This document shows, piece after piece, positions 1-6,268 of a stretch of DNA of 7,569 nt (the first letter of the stretch is position 1; each line of letters starts with the position of its first letter). The stretch lies in NCBI GenBank assembly GCA_009703465.1, contig WLGC01000038.1, positions 1 to 7,569 of the forward strand, given 5' to 3'. This stretch comes from Actinomycetota bacterium. Lineage in GTDB: Bacteria > Actinomycetota > Actinomycetes > Actinomycetales > Microbacteriaceae. The notes beneath the pieces are model-generated. The model saw only the letters and a program-made list of their open reading frames with translations, was not told the DNA's origin and ran no database searches. A program made the position numbers and the translations under genes.

Positions 1-349
1 AGCCAGCATCCTTGCCCAGCGCTAGAACTTGCTCTACCACGGCAGCGTTATCTGCAACAGGATTTGTGTTAGCCATCGCGTGGACCGCAGTAAAGCCACC
101 TTTCGCTGCAGTTCTAGAGCCACTCAAGACAGTCTCGCTTTGTTCAAACCCTGGTTCACGAAGATGAGTATGAAGGTCAACAAAGCCAGGGAGCAACACT
201 AAGCCTGCACAATCAATCTTTTGTTCGCTAGAGAAACTCTCTCCTGCTTTTGGCCCAACCTCAGAGATTTTTACGCCGGCAATAACCACGTTAGTAACCG
301 ATCCATCGGCAAGCGTTGCGTTTATAAGCGCTATTTTTGAATCAACCAT
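1..349 (-). CDS. pyrC: Dihydroorotase, N-terminal part (cut by window edge)
   Basis: Dihydroorotase is a cytosolic zinc amidohydrolase that interconverts N-carbamoyl-L-aspartate and dihydroorotate, the third step of UMP synthesis. I translated 116 codons from the ATG at 349-347 to the window edge, where the frame is still open. The fragment shows the short N-terminal beta region and then the dihydroorotase signature around residues 54-67 ([14 protein letters not shown]). It contains the metal-binding H60-x-H62 pair and substrate-binding R64. The following [17 protein letters not shown] and MANTNPV segments are also typical. The start is supported by an AGGAGA Shine-Dalgarno at 363-358, 8 bases upstream inside the end of pyrB, and by the 8-base overlap with the pyrB stop (342-349). 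That overlap suggests translational coupling to pyrB. The C-terminal two thirds, including the other metal ligands, lie outside the window. Allantoinase and hydantoinase are related, but the motif and the pyr context favour dihydroorotase. Confidence 0.96.
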   Translation of the reverse strand, partial: MVDSKIALINATLADGSVTNVVIAGVKISEVGPKAGESFSSEQKIDCAGLVLLPGFVDLHTHLREPGFEQSETVLSGSRTAAKGGFTAVHAMANTNPVADNAAVVEQVLALGKDAG

Positions 350-1295
350 GAGCCCTATCTCCTGAGAGTAACTTGAATAAAACAGCCATTCTGACCGAGA
401 CTCCATTTGATACCTGTTCCAGCACAACAGACTGTTTTGAATCAGCTGCTAGGGAGTCAATTTCTAGCCCTCTATTCATCGGCCCTGGATGCATGATGAT
501 GGTGGATTCCGGAAGCCCGGTGAATCTTTCCTTATTCAGCCCCCAAATCTTTGCGTACTCTTTTTCACTCGGAATAAAAGAGGAGCTCATTCGCTCATGC
601 TGTACGCGAAGCATCATGACAACATCAGGTTTTTCTATTGCCAGTGTGTCAGTTAGCGAGTAATGCATCTGGGCATTGAAGGAGCTAGGGTTCGACAGCA
701 TCAAAGTCGGAGGAGCAACACAATGCACTTCAGCCCCCAGTGTGCTGAAAGTTGTGATGGCGGATCTGGCTACTCTTGAGTGCAATAAATCACCAACGAT
801 GAGAACTTTGAGACCGGATAGATCTTTTCCTGCCGAAACCTTGCCGTGTAGTCTCTTTCTCACTGTGAACGCGTCTAGTAGAGCTTGAGTTGGATGCTCG
901 TGTGTCCCGTCTCCGGCGTTAATCACCGAACCATCAATCCAGCCAGAACCGGCCAGCACATTAGCTGACCCGGAAGCAGGGTGACGAATAATAACGGCGT
1001 CAGCTCCCATAGCCTCTAAAGTCTGCGCGGTGTCCCTCAGGCTTTCACCCTTGGATACCGAGGATCCTTTGGCACTGAAATTAATAACATCAGCAGAAAG
1101 GCGTTTTGCTGCGAGCTCAAACGAAATTCTTGTTCGAGTTGAATCCTCGTAAAAGAGATTTACTACTGTCTTACCGCGAAGAGTCGGTAGCTTTTTGACA
1201 TCTCTGCTATTAACTTCATGCATCTCTTCTGCAATGTCCAGAATCTCGATTGTTTCATGGGCAGAAAGGTCTCTCACAGAAAGTAGATGTTTCAT
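342..1295 (-). CDS. pyrB: Aspartate carbamoyltransferase catalytic subunit
   Basis: This enzyme joins carbamoyl phosphate and L-aspartate to give carbamoyl aspartate, the committed step of pyrimidine synthesis in the cytosol. The 317-residue length is normal for a catalytic chain. The carbamoyl-phosphate site STRTR is at 52-56, and the SKGES loop at 81-85 carries S81 and K82. HPTQALLD is at 134-141. The aspartate-domain residues include R174 in LLHSRVARS and R230/Q232 in MLRVQHER, and HPGPMNRG is at 269-276. The S-K loop and the MNRG ending separate it from ornithine carbamoyltransferase. Its ATG overlaps the pyrR stop by four bases (ATGA, 1292-1295). The 3' end overlaps pyrC by eight bases. 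No regulatory chain gene (pyrI) is seen beside it, as usual outside enterobacteria and archaea. Expression is probably set by the PyrR element ahead of pyrR, through coupling. Confidence 0.98.
   Translation of the reverse strand: MKHLLSVRDLSAHETIEILDIAEEMHEVNSRDVKKLPTLRGKTVVNLFYEDSTRTRISFELAAKRLSADVINFSAKGSSVSKGESLRDTAQTLEAMGADAVIIRHPASGSANVLAGSGWIDGSVINAGDGTHEHPTQALLDAFTVRKRLHGKVSAGKDLSGLKVLIVGDLLHSRVARSAITTFSTLGAEVHCVAPPTLMLSNPSSFNAQMHYSLTDTLAIEKPDVVMMLRVQHERMSSSFIPSEKEYAKIWGLNKERFTGLPESTIIMHPGPMNRGLEIDSLAADSKQSVVLEQVSNGVSVRMAVLFKLLSGDRAHG
358..363 (-). promoter_or_regulatory. Shine-Dalgarno of pyrC
   Basis: AGGAGA on the minus strand lies inside the last codons of pyrB, with an 8-base spacer to the pyrC ATG at 349. 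It is one of the two clearest ribosome-binding sites in the window. It supports this start over later in-frame candidates and shows that pyrC can initiate independently as well as by coupling. Confidence 0.75.
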
Positions 1296-1846
1296 GACTG
1301 GATCACCACCGAATCAGAACCATCAACTTCTAGTAACTGGACTTGAATTCTCTCTTCTCGAGAAGTCGGCAAGTTTTTACCAACAAAATCGGCTCTTATT
1401 GGCAGTTCACGATGGCCTCGATCAACCAGCACCGCTAGGCGGACCGCACGCGGACGACCATACTCTCCAAGGGCGTCGAGGGCAGCACGAATAGTGCGCC
1501 CACTAAAGAGAACATCGTCGACCAAAACCACTAAGCGATCTTCGATTCCCTGTTTTGGAATCTCTGTTGGCGTGAGAGATACTGCCGATCGCTTTGAAAG
1601 ATCATCTCGATGCATAGTTATGTCTAAGCGTCCGAGCATGTCCTGAACGTCAGCGTCTGGCTCAGCTTTTTTGATTGCATTGGAAATCCGCTTAGCAAGC
1701 TGCACACCGCGCGTAGGAATGCCAAGGATTACAAGGTTTTGATGACTTTTCTTCTGGAGAGAATTATTAGCTTCCAGGATCTCGTGTGCAATACGAGTAA
1801 TTGCGCGACTTATGTCGTCGCTGCTCAAGACGGTACGTGAATTCAC
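1292..1846 (-). CDS. pyrR: PyrR pyrimidine operon regulator / uracil phosphoribosyltransferase
   Basis: PyrR binds pyr mRNA when UMP or UTP is high and represses the pyrimidine genes. Many members also make UMP from uracil and PRPP. With the start chosen here it has 184 residues, normal for the family. The PRPP-binding loop [10 protein letters not shown] lies at about 109-118. The conserved [20 protein letters not shown] stretch begins near 143, and GIPTRG is near 42-47. I chose GTG at 1846-1844 rather than the in-frame GTG at 1852-1850. The strong Shine-Dalgarno AAGGAGG (1858-1852) runs into the upstream GTG but sits five bases from the downstream one. Both starts leave the domain intact. 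It leads the pyrR-pyrB-pyrC group, and its stop overlaps the pyrB start. The 69-base gap to nusB carries an apparent PyrR-binding hairpin, so the gene is probably autoregulated. Family assignment is firm; uracil phosphoribosyltransferase activity is inferred. Confidence 0.96.
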   Translation of the reverse strand: MNSRTVLSSDDISRAITRIAHEILEANNSLQKKSHQNLVILGIPTRGVQLAKRISNAIKKAEPDADVQDMLGRLDITMHRDDLSKRSAVSLTPTEIPKQGIEDRLVVLVDDVLFSGRTIRAALDALGEYGRPRAVRLAVLVDRGHRELPIRADFVGKNLPTSREERIQVQLLEVDGSDSVVIQS

Positions 1847-1851
1847 GTCCA

Positions 1852-1858
1852 CCTCCTT
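1852..1858 (-). promoter_or_regulatory. Shine-Dalgarno of pyrR
   Basis: AAGGAGG on the minus strand is the strongest ribosome-binding site in the window. It decides the pyrR start: five bases separate it from GTG at 1846, while the GTG at 1852 overlaps it. Five of its seven bases are paired in the lower stem of the predicted PyrR hairpin. Confidence 0.8.
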
Positions 1859-1887
1859 CTCCGTCTCTCTGAACGGTAATTAAAGGA
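1854..1887 (-). promoter_or_regulatory. Predicted PyrR-binding RNA hairpin that sequesters the pyrR ribosome-binding site
   Basis: Read on the minus strand, an upper stem CCGUU (1876-1872) pairs with GACGG (1865-1861). It closes the hexaloop CAGAGA (1871-1866), which matches the CNGNGA loop of known PyrR-binding sites exactly. Below it is an asymmetric internal loop, AAUUA (1881-1877) on the 5' side and a single A (1860) on the 3' side. A lower stem then pairs UCCUUU (1887-1882) with GAAGGA (1859-1854), five Watson-Crick pairs and one U-G pair. The lower stem takes up five of the seven bases of the pyrR Shine-Dalgarno (1858-1852). Stem, bulge, stem and hexaloop is the architecture PyrR recognises. 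No terminator-like U tract follows. The likely effect is that PyrR bound to UMP or UTP stabilises the hairpin and blocks ribosome loading, as described for mycobacteria. The structure is hand-folded; the function is inferred. Confidence 0.8.
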
Positions 1888-1897
1888 TGTTGCGACA

Positions 1898-1906
1898 AGA
1901 ATAGCA
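1898..1906 (-). promoter_or_regulatory. Possible extended -10 promoter for the pyr genes
   Basis: The minus strand reads TGCTATTCT here, an extended -10 (TGn) with hexamer TATTCT (four of six against TATAAT). I see no good -35 at 16-18 bases upstream. Initiation about seven bases downstream, near 1891, would give a leader that starts just before the PyrR hairpin. That arrangement is attractive but unproven. The pyr genes may instead be read only from upstream promoters. Confidence 0.25.
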
Positions 1907-1915
1907 GGAAAGAAG

Positions 1916-2335
1916 CTACTGTGGCTTATTTGTCGAGGAAATTCTCGAAAGAAGACCGTTCACGAAGGCCCCGGAGTCGTCGGTTGATAACTCTTTGGCT
2001 AGCTCTACGGCCTCGTTCACGGCGACCCCGTCCGGCACCTCCGGGTTAAAGAGAATCTCCCACACAGCCACTCGAAGGATTGCCCTATCCAGATGTGGCA
2101 TGCGATCCAATGACCAACCTTGAGAATATGTCTCAAGAAGATCATCAATCTCGTCGTGGTGATCCACAATTCCCTGAACTATAGCCCTGGCGTAGCCGAA
2201 TATTTCATCTTGGTTTTGTCGGTCAGCAGCTAGAACAGCAACGTCGTCAAGCAAAAGCAGCGGGGATATTTTTCTAATGTCTGCAGCGAACACGGCATCG
2301 AGTGCACGCTTACGTGCTTTCACCCTGGCGCTCAA
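1916..2335 (-). CDS. nusB: Transcription antitermination factor NusB
   Basis: NusB is an all-helical RNA-binding protein. With NusE (ribosomal protein S10) it binds boxA RNA and supports antitermination and processing of rRNA transcripts. The 139-residue product is typical in length. It has the basic N-terminus SARVKARKRALDAVFAADIR (2-21), WSLDRMPHLDRAILR at about 74-88, NEAVELAKELS at 107-117 and the C-terminal FVNGLLSRI at 124-132. The start is an unusual TTG at 2335-2333, four bases after the efp stop. It is preferred over the in-frame GTG at 2323-2321 because only the longer form keeps the usual MSARxKARKRALD beginning. No clear Shine-Dalgarno precedes it, so initiation probably depends on ribosomes finishing efp. 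Placement after efp is common in Gram-positive genomes. Confidence 0.96.
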   Translation of the reverse strand: MSARVKARKRALDAVFAADIRKISPLLLLDDVAVLAADRQNQDEIFGYARAIVQGIVDHHDEIDDLLETYSQGWSLDRMPHLDRAILRVAVWEILFNPEVPDGVAVNEAVELAKELSTDDSGAFVNGLLSRISSTNKPQ

Positions 2336-2339
2336 GGCA

Positions 2340-2903
2340 CTAGTCGGTTACGCGGCCGAGGTAGTCGCCAGTTCTGGTATCGACTCGTACCTTGGTGTTG
2401 TTCTCAAGAAAAAGTGGAACCTGCACTTGCAAACCAGTTTCAAGAGTTGCCGGTTTTGTACCGCCACTTGAGCGATCCCCCTGCAAACCAGGTTCGGTGT
2501 ATGTAACCTCTAGAACCACGGATGCTGGCAACTCAACGTAAATCGGGTTTCCCTCATGCAGCGCGACAGTTGCCTCTTGGTTCTCTAGTAGATAGTTAAC
2601 GGCGTCACCGACAACGGCCTCAGGTAAACTCACCTGATCGAAGTTGTCCTTGTCCATGAAAATGAAACCATCACCGTCGTTGTAGAGGTATGTCATGTCA
2701 CGCTTGTCGACATTGGCTACCTCAACTTTTACTCCGGCATTAAAAGTCTTTTCAACGACCTTTCCGGTGAGCACATTCTTCAGCTTTGATCGAACGAAGG
2801 CAGCGCCCTTGCCCGGCTTCACATGCTGAAATTCGGTGACGGCCCATAGTTGATTCTCTATGTTCAGAACCATGCCGTTTTTTAGATCATTAGATGTTGC
2901 CAT
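2340..2903 (-). CDS. efp: Elongation factor P
   Basis: EF-P binds between the ribosomal P and E sites and relieves stalling on consecutive prolines. The 187-residue product has the usual three domains: an N-terminal KOW-like barrel (about 1-65), a central OB domain, and a C-terminal OB domain from about 130. The last carries the [17 protein letters not shown] segment (136-152) and the signature [14 protein letters not shown] (171-184). The tip loop is PGKGAAFVR (30-38), with K32 in the position that enters the peptidyl-transferase centre. No lysine-modifying enzyme (EpmA/EpmB) or rhamnosyltransferase (EarP) is encoded in the window. A lysine tip in an actinobacterium suggests the type that works unmodified, but the usual PGKGP is PGKGA here. 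The start ATG gives the family's normal N-terminus, yet no strong Shine-Dalgarno is visible ahead of it. Confidence 0.98.
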   Translation of the reverse strand: MATSNDLKNGMVLNIENQLWAVTEFQHVKPGKGAAFVRSKLKNVLTGKVVEKTFNAGVKVEVANVDKRDMTYLYNDGDGFIFMDKDNFDQVSLPEAVVGDAVNYLLENQEATVALHEGNPIYVELPASVVLEVTYTEPGLQGDRSSGGTKPATLETGLQVQVPLFLENNTKVRVDTRTGDYLGRVTD

Positions 2904-2927
2904 CGGAGAAACTCATTTCAATAAATT

Positions 2928-2942
2928 AGAGCGGTCGGCTCT
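2928..2942 (-). other. Small hairpin between aroQ and efp
   Basis: The minus strand reads AGAGC-CGACC-GCTCT, a perfect five-base-pair stem with a five-base loop, followed by AATTTATTG. It sits 24 bases before the efp start. It could be a weak terminator or attenuator separating the aro genes from efp, or a 5' leader structure. The stem is short and the following bases are not a real U tract, so chance is possible. Confidence 0.3.
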
Positions 2943-2951
2943 GCTTCAGCA

Positions 2952-2957
2952 ATTCTA
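2952..2957 (-). promoter_or_regulatory. Possible -10 box of an efp promoter
   Basis: The minus strand reads TAGAAT, five of six against TATAAT, within the 67-base aroQ-efp gap. Initiation about seven bases downstream would give a leader of roughly 40 bases. No recognisable -35 lies 16-18 bases upstream, where the sequence is AT-rich aroQ 3' end. EF-P is usually abundant, so a separate promoter would make sense, but the match alone is weak evidence. Confidence 0.25.
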
Positions 2958-2970
2958 GCGGAAAAGGAAT

Positions 2971-3405
2971 TTAAGAACTTAGTGCCCTAAGAGCCAATAG
3001 GTATGAATTGAAACCAAAACCGGCAATAACCCCAGATGCAACACCAGAAATAACGCTAGTTTGTCTGAATTCTTCTCTAGAGTGTGGATTACTAATGTGC
3101 ACCTCTATGAGTGAAACTCCACTTGAGGTCAATTCTGCAACTGCATCTCTTAGCGCATATGAGTAGTGCGTAAAGGCTGCTGGATTCAAAACGACTGGCT
3201 TCTTTGCGTCAGTGGCCTCATGAATCCAGCCTATTAGTTCGCTCTCGCTGTCGGTTTGGCGTATCTCACACTCAAGACCAAGCTCAACACCAGTCTTGGT
3301 CACTTCTGCAGACAGTTGCTCAAAATTTAGGCTGCCGTAAATCTCTGGCTGTCGACTTCCAAGTCGACCCAGATTGGGGCCATTGAGAACGAGAACTTTC
3401 TGCAT
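2971..3405 (-). CDS. aroQ: 3-Dehydroquinate dehydratase, type II
   Basis: This cytosolic enzyme removes water from 3-dehydroquinate to give 3-dehydroshikimate, the third shikimate-pathway step. At 144 residues it matches the small type II fold (a dodecamer in characterised members), which is unrelated to type I AroD. Visible active-site features are N11 in NGPNLGRLGS (8-17), R18 on the flexible lid, catalytic Y23 in PEIYG, and N74 in NPAAFTH with H80. HISNPHSREEFR (103-114) supplies H103 and R114. All expected catalytic positions are present. It follows aroB after 30 bases, so the pathway's second and third enzymes are adjacent. The ATG is firm because the conserved VLVLNGPN begins at residue 4. 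However, its only Shine-Dalgarno-like sequence, AGAGG, ends one base from the ATG, which is unusually close. Confidence 0.97.
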   Translation of the reverse strand: MQKVLVLNGPNLGRLGSRQPEIYGSLNFEQLSAEVTKTGVELGLECEIRQTDSESELIGWIHEATDAKKPVVLNPAAFTHYSYALRDAVAELTSSGVSLIEVHISNPHSREEFRQTSVISGVASGVIAGFGFNSYLLALRALSS

Positions 3406-3435
3406 TCCTCTAGGTTATCGCTTACCTGGTGAAAT

Positions 3436-4518
3436 CTAGGAATCTAATATCTCTTGGTAGGCAGCATGCAGTATTTCTGGTGTTGGCGCCGTCATGATTG
3501 TCGGCTTTGCAATATCATCTAGCACAACAAACCTGAGTGCCCCAGCCCTGGATTTCTTGTCACGTTGCATGGTCTCAACCAATTGATTCCATTTTGCCGC
3601 AGGGTATGAAACTGGAAGCCCCAGTAGTCCCAGCACAGACCTGTGCCGATCGACCACTTCATCGCTTAGTCGACCGGCTATTCTGGCCAATTCGGCCACA
3701 AAAACCATGCCAATTGAAATCGCTGCACCGTGACGCCACTTGTAACGCTCAGCATGCTCAATGGCATGACCGAGAGTGTGTCCGTAATTTAGGATCTCTC
3801 GAAGGCCTGATTCCTTAAAATCACCACTGACAACTCTTGCCTTTATCGCTACGCAGCGCTCGATAATCTCCCTAAATACATCGGTACTTGGGTTTGTAGC
3901 GTTATCGACATCCTGCTCGATCAGCTCCAAGATTCTTGGATCAGAAATGAATCCGTACTTCACGACTTCAGCAAAACCAGCAAGTATTTCATTTCTAGGA
4001 AGCGTATTTAGCGTGTCTAGGTCAACTATTACTCTTGTTGGAGAGTAAAAAGCACCGACAAGATTCTTTCCCTCAGCTGTATTGATGCCGGTCTTTCCCC
4101 CAATTGACGCATCAACCATTCCCAATAAAGTTGTTGGCACTTGAATTAGCTGCACTCCCCTTAGCCAGGTGGCAGCAACGAAGCCAGCAAGATCTGTTGT
4201 TGAACCACCACCGAACCCGATAACGGCGTCACTTCTGGTGAAATCAGACTGACCCATGATGCCCCAGCAAAAAGCAGCAACTTCCACTCGCTTGGCGTCT
4301 TCGCTATCTGGAACACCAGCCAATATTGCTTCGAAGCCGGCACTAATAAGGGCCTCGCGTAGAAGTTCAGCAGATGTGCTCAGCCCGACTGGGTGGACAA
4401 CCAGAACCTTTTTTCCGTTCTTAGAAACACTCTTACAAACTTCTTCAAGAAGCGCTCTTCCAATAACTACCTCGCAGGAAACATCTCCTGAGATTGTGAT
4501 GACTTTATCGATTGACAT
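3436..4518 (-). CDS. aroB: 3-Dehydroquinate synthase
   Basis: AroB converts DAHP to 3-dehydroquinate using NAD+ and a divalent metal, the second shikimate-pathway step. The 360-residue product has the NAD-binding GFGGGSTTDLAGFVAATW (101-118) and the PTTLLGMVDASIGGKTGIN segment (128-146). NLVGAF is at 152-157. The metal ligands are E184 (in AEVVKYG), H247 (in NYGHTLGHAIEH) and H263 (in WRHGAA). D320-K321-K322 near the C-terminus completes the usual set. Nothing essential appears missing. Its ATG overlaps the aroK stop by one base (TAATG), a classic stop-start coupling, with AGG a few bases upstream as a weak ribosome-binding site. The related 2-deoxy-scyllo-inosose and aminodehydroquinate synthases share the fold. 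The surrounding shikimate genes make the primary-metabolism role much more likely. Confidence 0.98.
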   Translation of the reverse strand: MSIDKVITISGDVSCEVVIGRALLEEVCKSVSKNGKKVLVVHPVGLSTSAELLREALISAGFEAILAGVPDSEDAKRVEVAAFCWGIMGQSDFTRSDAVIGFGGGSTTDLAGFVAATWLRGVQLIQVPTTLLGMVDASIGGKTGINTAEGKNLVGAFYSPTRVIVDLDTLNTLPRNEILAGFAEVVKYGFISDPRILELIEQDVDNATNPSTDVFREIIERCVAIKARVVSGDFKESGLREILNYGHTLGHAIEHAERYKWRHGAAISIGMVFVAELARIAGRLSDEVVDRHRSVLGLLGLPVSYPAAKWNQLVETMQRDKKSRAGALRFVVLDDIAKPTIMTAPTPEILHAAYQEILDS

Positions 4519-5018
4519 TACCTAACAAGCCTTTCGCGGATGGCGGTGATTGTTTCAGTGAGTGAATGGCCAGAGGTGTCTATTTCAAAATCAGCCACTT
4601 GTTTGTAGATTGAGCGCCTAGCTTCGTAAATGCGATTCCAATCCTCAAGACCGTTCTTTAGTAGCGGTCTAGTGCTTTTTCGGAGCCTTGACGCCATATG
4701 CTTACCATCCGTCGCTAGGTATATAACCGTGCATGACGCCAATAGGTGCCTTGACGATTCTGAAAGAACCGCGCCACCACCTGTGGCAACAACAGCAGGA
4801 GCTTGCACTGCGTCTTTTAGTGCACTCTGCTCAATCAATCGAAAAGCCGGTTCGCCATTCTTTTCAAAATACTCATCTATTGGCCCGTGGGTCTTAACAA
4901 TTATTTGATCAGTGTCTAAAAAGGGAATGGATAAAATCTTTGCCAATTTTTTTCCAATTGTTGTTTTACCTACCCCCATGGGGCCGACCAAGACAATGAC
5001 TTCTTGCTTCTCAGGCAT
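4518..5018 (-). CDS. aroK: Shikimate kinase
   Basis: Shikimate kinase phosphorylates shikimate to shikimate 3-phosphate with ATP, the fifth pathway step. With the start chosen here the protein has 166 residues, normal for the family. It shows the Walker A P-loop GPMGVGKT (12-19), the LDTD motif (34-37) with D35 and D37 for Mg2+ and shikimate, and R60 with E63 in FRLIE. The shikimate-binding GGG is at 80-82. The lid STRPLL carries R117, and YEARRSIY is near 131-138. The frame is open further upstream to an ATG at 5075. That would add 19 residues lacking family character and overlap aroC by 65 bases. ATG at 5018-5016 overlaps the aroC stop by eight bases (ATGCCTGA) and places the P-loop at its usual distance. 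It is followed at once by aroB. The start has no strong Shine-Dalgarno, consistent with coupling to aroC. Confidence 0.95.
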   Translation of the reverse strand: MPEKQEVIVLVGPMGVGKTTIGKKLAKILSIPFLDTDQIIVKTHGPIDEYFEKNGEPAFRLIEQSALKDAVQAPAVVATGGGAVLSESSRHLLASCTVIYLATDGKHMASRLRKSTRPLLKNGLEDWNRIYEARRSIYKQVADFEIDTSGHSLTETITAIRERLVR

Positions 5019-6222
5019 TCCGGGTATTTGTATCGGTTGATGAAAGCACTGCTGGGATGCTGCGAATGAAGCCATCTAGATTGCGTTTGGTTTCGGAAAC
5101 CGAGTCACCGCCAAATTTTTCCAAAACGGCATTTGCAATCACTAGAGCAACCATGGCTTCGGCAACAACACCGGCGGCTGGAACTGCGCACACATCAGAT
5201 CGTTGATGGTGTGCCTTCGCTGCATCGCCAGAAGAAATGTCAATAGTGGCTAGTGCCTTTGGAACAGTGGAAATCGGTTTCATTGCGGCGCGAACGCGCA
5301 GCAGCTCCCCATTACTCATGCCACCCTCAATACCGCCGGCCCTGCCGGTCGTTCTTCGAACAATTCCTTTTTCGTCTCTGATTATTTCGTCGTGAGCTAC
5401 CGATCCGCGTCGTTTAGCAGTTTCGAATCCATCACCAATCTCAACACCTTTTATTGCCTGGATACCCATCAGAGCACCGGCCAATTGAGAATCAAGTTTT
5501 CTATCCCAATGAACAAAACTTCCAAGACCAGGAGGCAGGCCATAGACGAGGGTTTCAACAACTCCACCGAGAGTGTCTCCCTCGCTGTGACAGAGGTCAA
5601 CTTCGGCAATCATTCGATCAGAGAGTTCTTTGTTGAAACAGCGCATTGGGTTCTCGTCAAGAAAATCAACATCATCCGGCGTCGGTAGTTCAAGATCAGA
5701 GGGCCCAGAAACTTCCCCAATCGAGACCGTGTGGGTTACTAGTCGAATTCCCAGATCGGAAAGAAAACTAGCAGCCACTGAACCCAGAGCAACTCGAGCA
5801 GCGGTTTCTCTCGCGCTAGCTCTCTCGAGAACCGGTCTGGAATCAAGAAAGCCATACTTCTGCATTCCAGTGAAATCGGCATGGCCCGGTCTAGGTCTCG
5901 TTAGGGCCTCTGCCCTAGCCCCTGTAAGTTTTTCCTGGTCCACAGGATCGGCAGACATTACCTCGGACCATTTTGGCCACTCGGTGTTGGCAATAGTTAT
6001 AGCAACCGGTCCACCCATGGTTAGACCATGGCGAACACCACCGGAAAGTGACACCTCGTCCTGCTCAAACTTCATTCGAGCGCCGCGACCATAGCCAAGG
6101 CGTCTTCTTGCAAGGGCATCCTGCACATCGGCTGTTGTGATCCTGATGCCAGCGGGCAAACCCTCAAGAACGGCAACCAGTTCAGGGCCGTGTGATTCAC
6201 CTGCGGTTAGCCAACGTAACAT
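5011..6222 (-). CDS. aroC: Chorismate synthase
   Basis: AroC eliminates phosphate from EPSP to form chorismate, the last shikimate-pathway step, and needs reduced FMN. The product is 403 residues, the longer form usual in Gram-positive bacteria and actinobacteria. The three family signatures are present: GESHG at 8-12 (catalytic H11), [15 protein letters not shown] at 133-147, and [17 protein letters not shown] at 341-357. RPRPGHAD (109-116) supplies the second conserved histidine, H114. The open frame reaches back to an ATG at 6342 inside aroE. The ATG at 6222-6220 gives the canonical [12 protein letters not shown] start and is chosen here; ATG at 6243 (MCQNRG extension) is less likely. AGAGG lies only one base from this ATG. 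The gene follows aroE after 46 bases and overlaps aroK by eight. Confidence 0.97.
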   Translation of the reverse strand: MLRWLTAGESHGPELVAVLEGLPAGIRITTADVQDALARRRLGYGRGARMKFEQDEVSLSGGVRHGLTMGGPVAITIANTEWPKWSEVMSADPVDQEKLTGARAEALTRPRPGHADFTGMQKYGFLDSRPVLERASARETAARVALGSVAASFLSDLGIRLVTHTVSIGEVSGPSDLELPTPDDVDFLDENPMRCFNKELSDRMIAEVDLCHSEGDTLGGVVETLVYGLPPGLGSFVHWDRKLDSQLAGALMGIQAIKGVEIGDGFETAKRRGSVAHDEIIRDEKGIVRRTTGRAGGIEGGMSNGELLRVRAAMKPISTVPKALATIDISSGDAAKAHHQRSDVCAVPAAGVVAEAMVALVIANAVLEKFGGDSVSETKRNLDGFIRSIPAVLSSTDTNTRNA

Positions 6223-6268
6223 GCCTCTATTTTGACACATGCCGCTCAAAAGCTGCGCTAAAACTGAA

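Noticed and set aside
373..1494. Plus-strand open frames of 70-99 codons opposite pyrB and pyrR
   Set aside because: They lie wholly on strongly supported minus-strand genes, have low-complexity or serine-rich products with no family character, and lack ribosome-binding sites.
1921..1935. TCGACA as a -35 box for the pyr promoter (five of six against TTGACA)
   Set aside because: It lies about 27 bases from the candidate -10, well beyond the usual 16-18, and is inside the nusB coding end.
2890..2916. An 8-codon upstream reading frame (ATG at 2916) overlapping the efp start in another frame
   Set aside because: It has no Shine-Dalgarno and no distinctive peptide. A start this close to efp can arise by chance, and nothing shows it is translated.
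2928..2942. A Rho-independent terminator after aroQ
   Set aside because: The stem is only five base pairs and is followed by AATTTATTG rather than a U tract, so I list it only as a hairpin.
4161..4343. Minus-strand 60-codon frame inside aroB
   Set aside because: It is an out-of-frame reading of the conserved NAD-binding region of aroB with no recognisable product.
5392..6094. Plus-strand open frames of up to 154 codons opposite aroC
   Set aside because: They are antisense shadows of a conserved enzyme gene; the translations resemble no protein family and mutually overlap.
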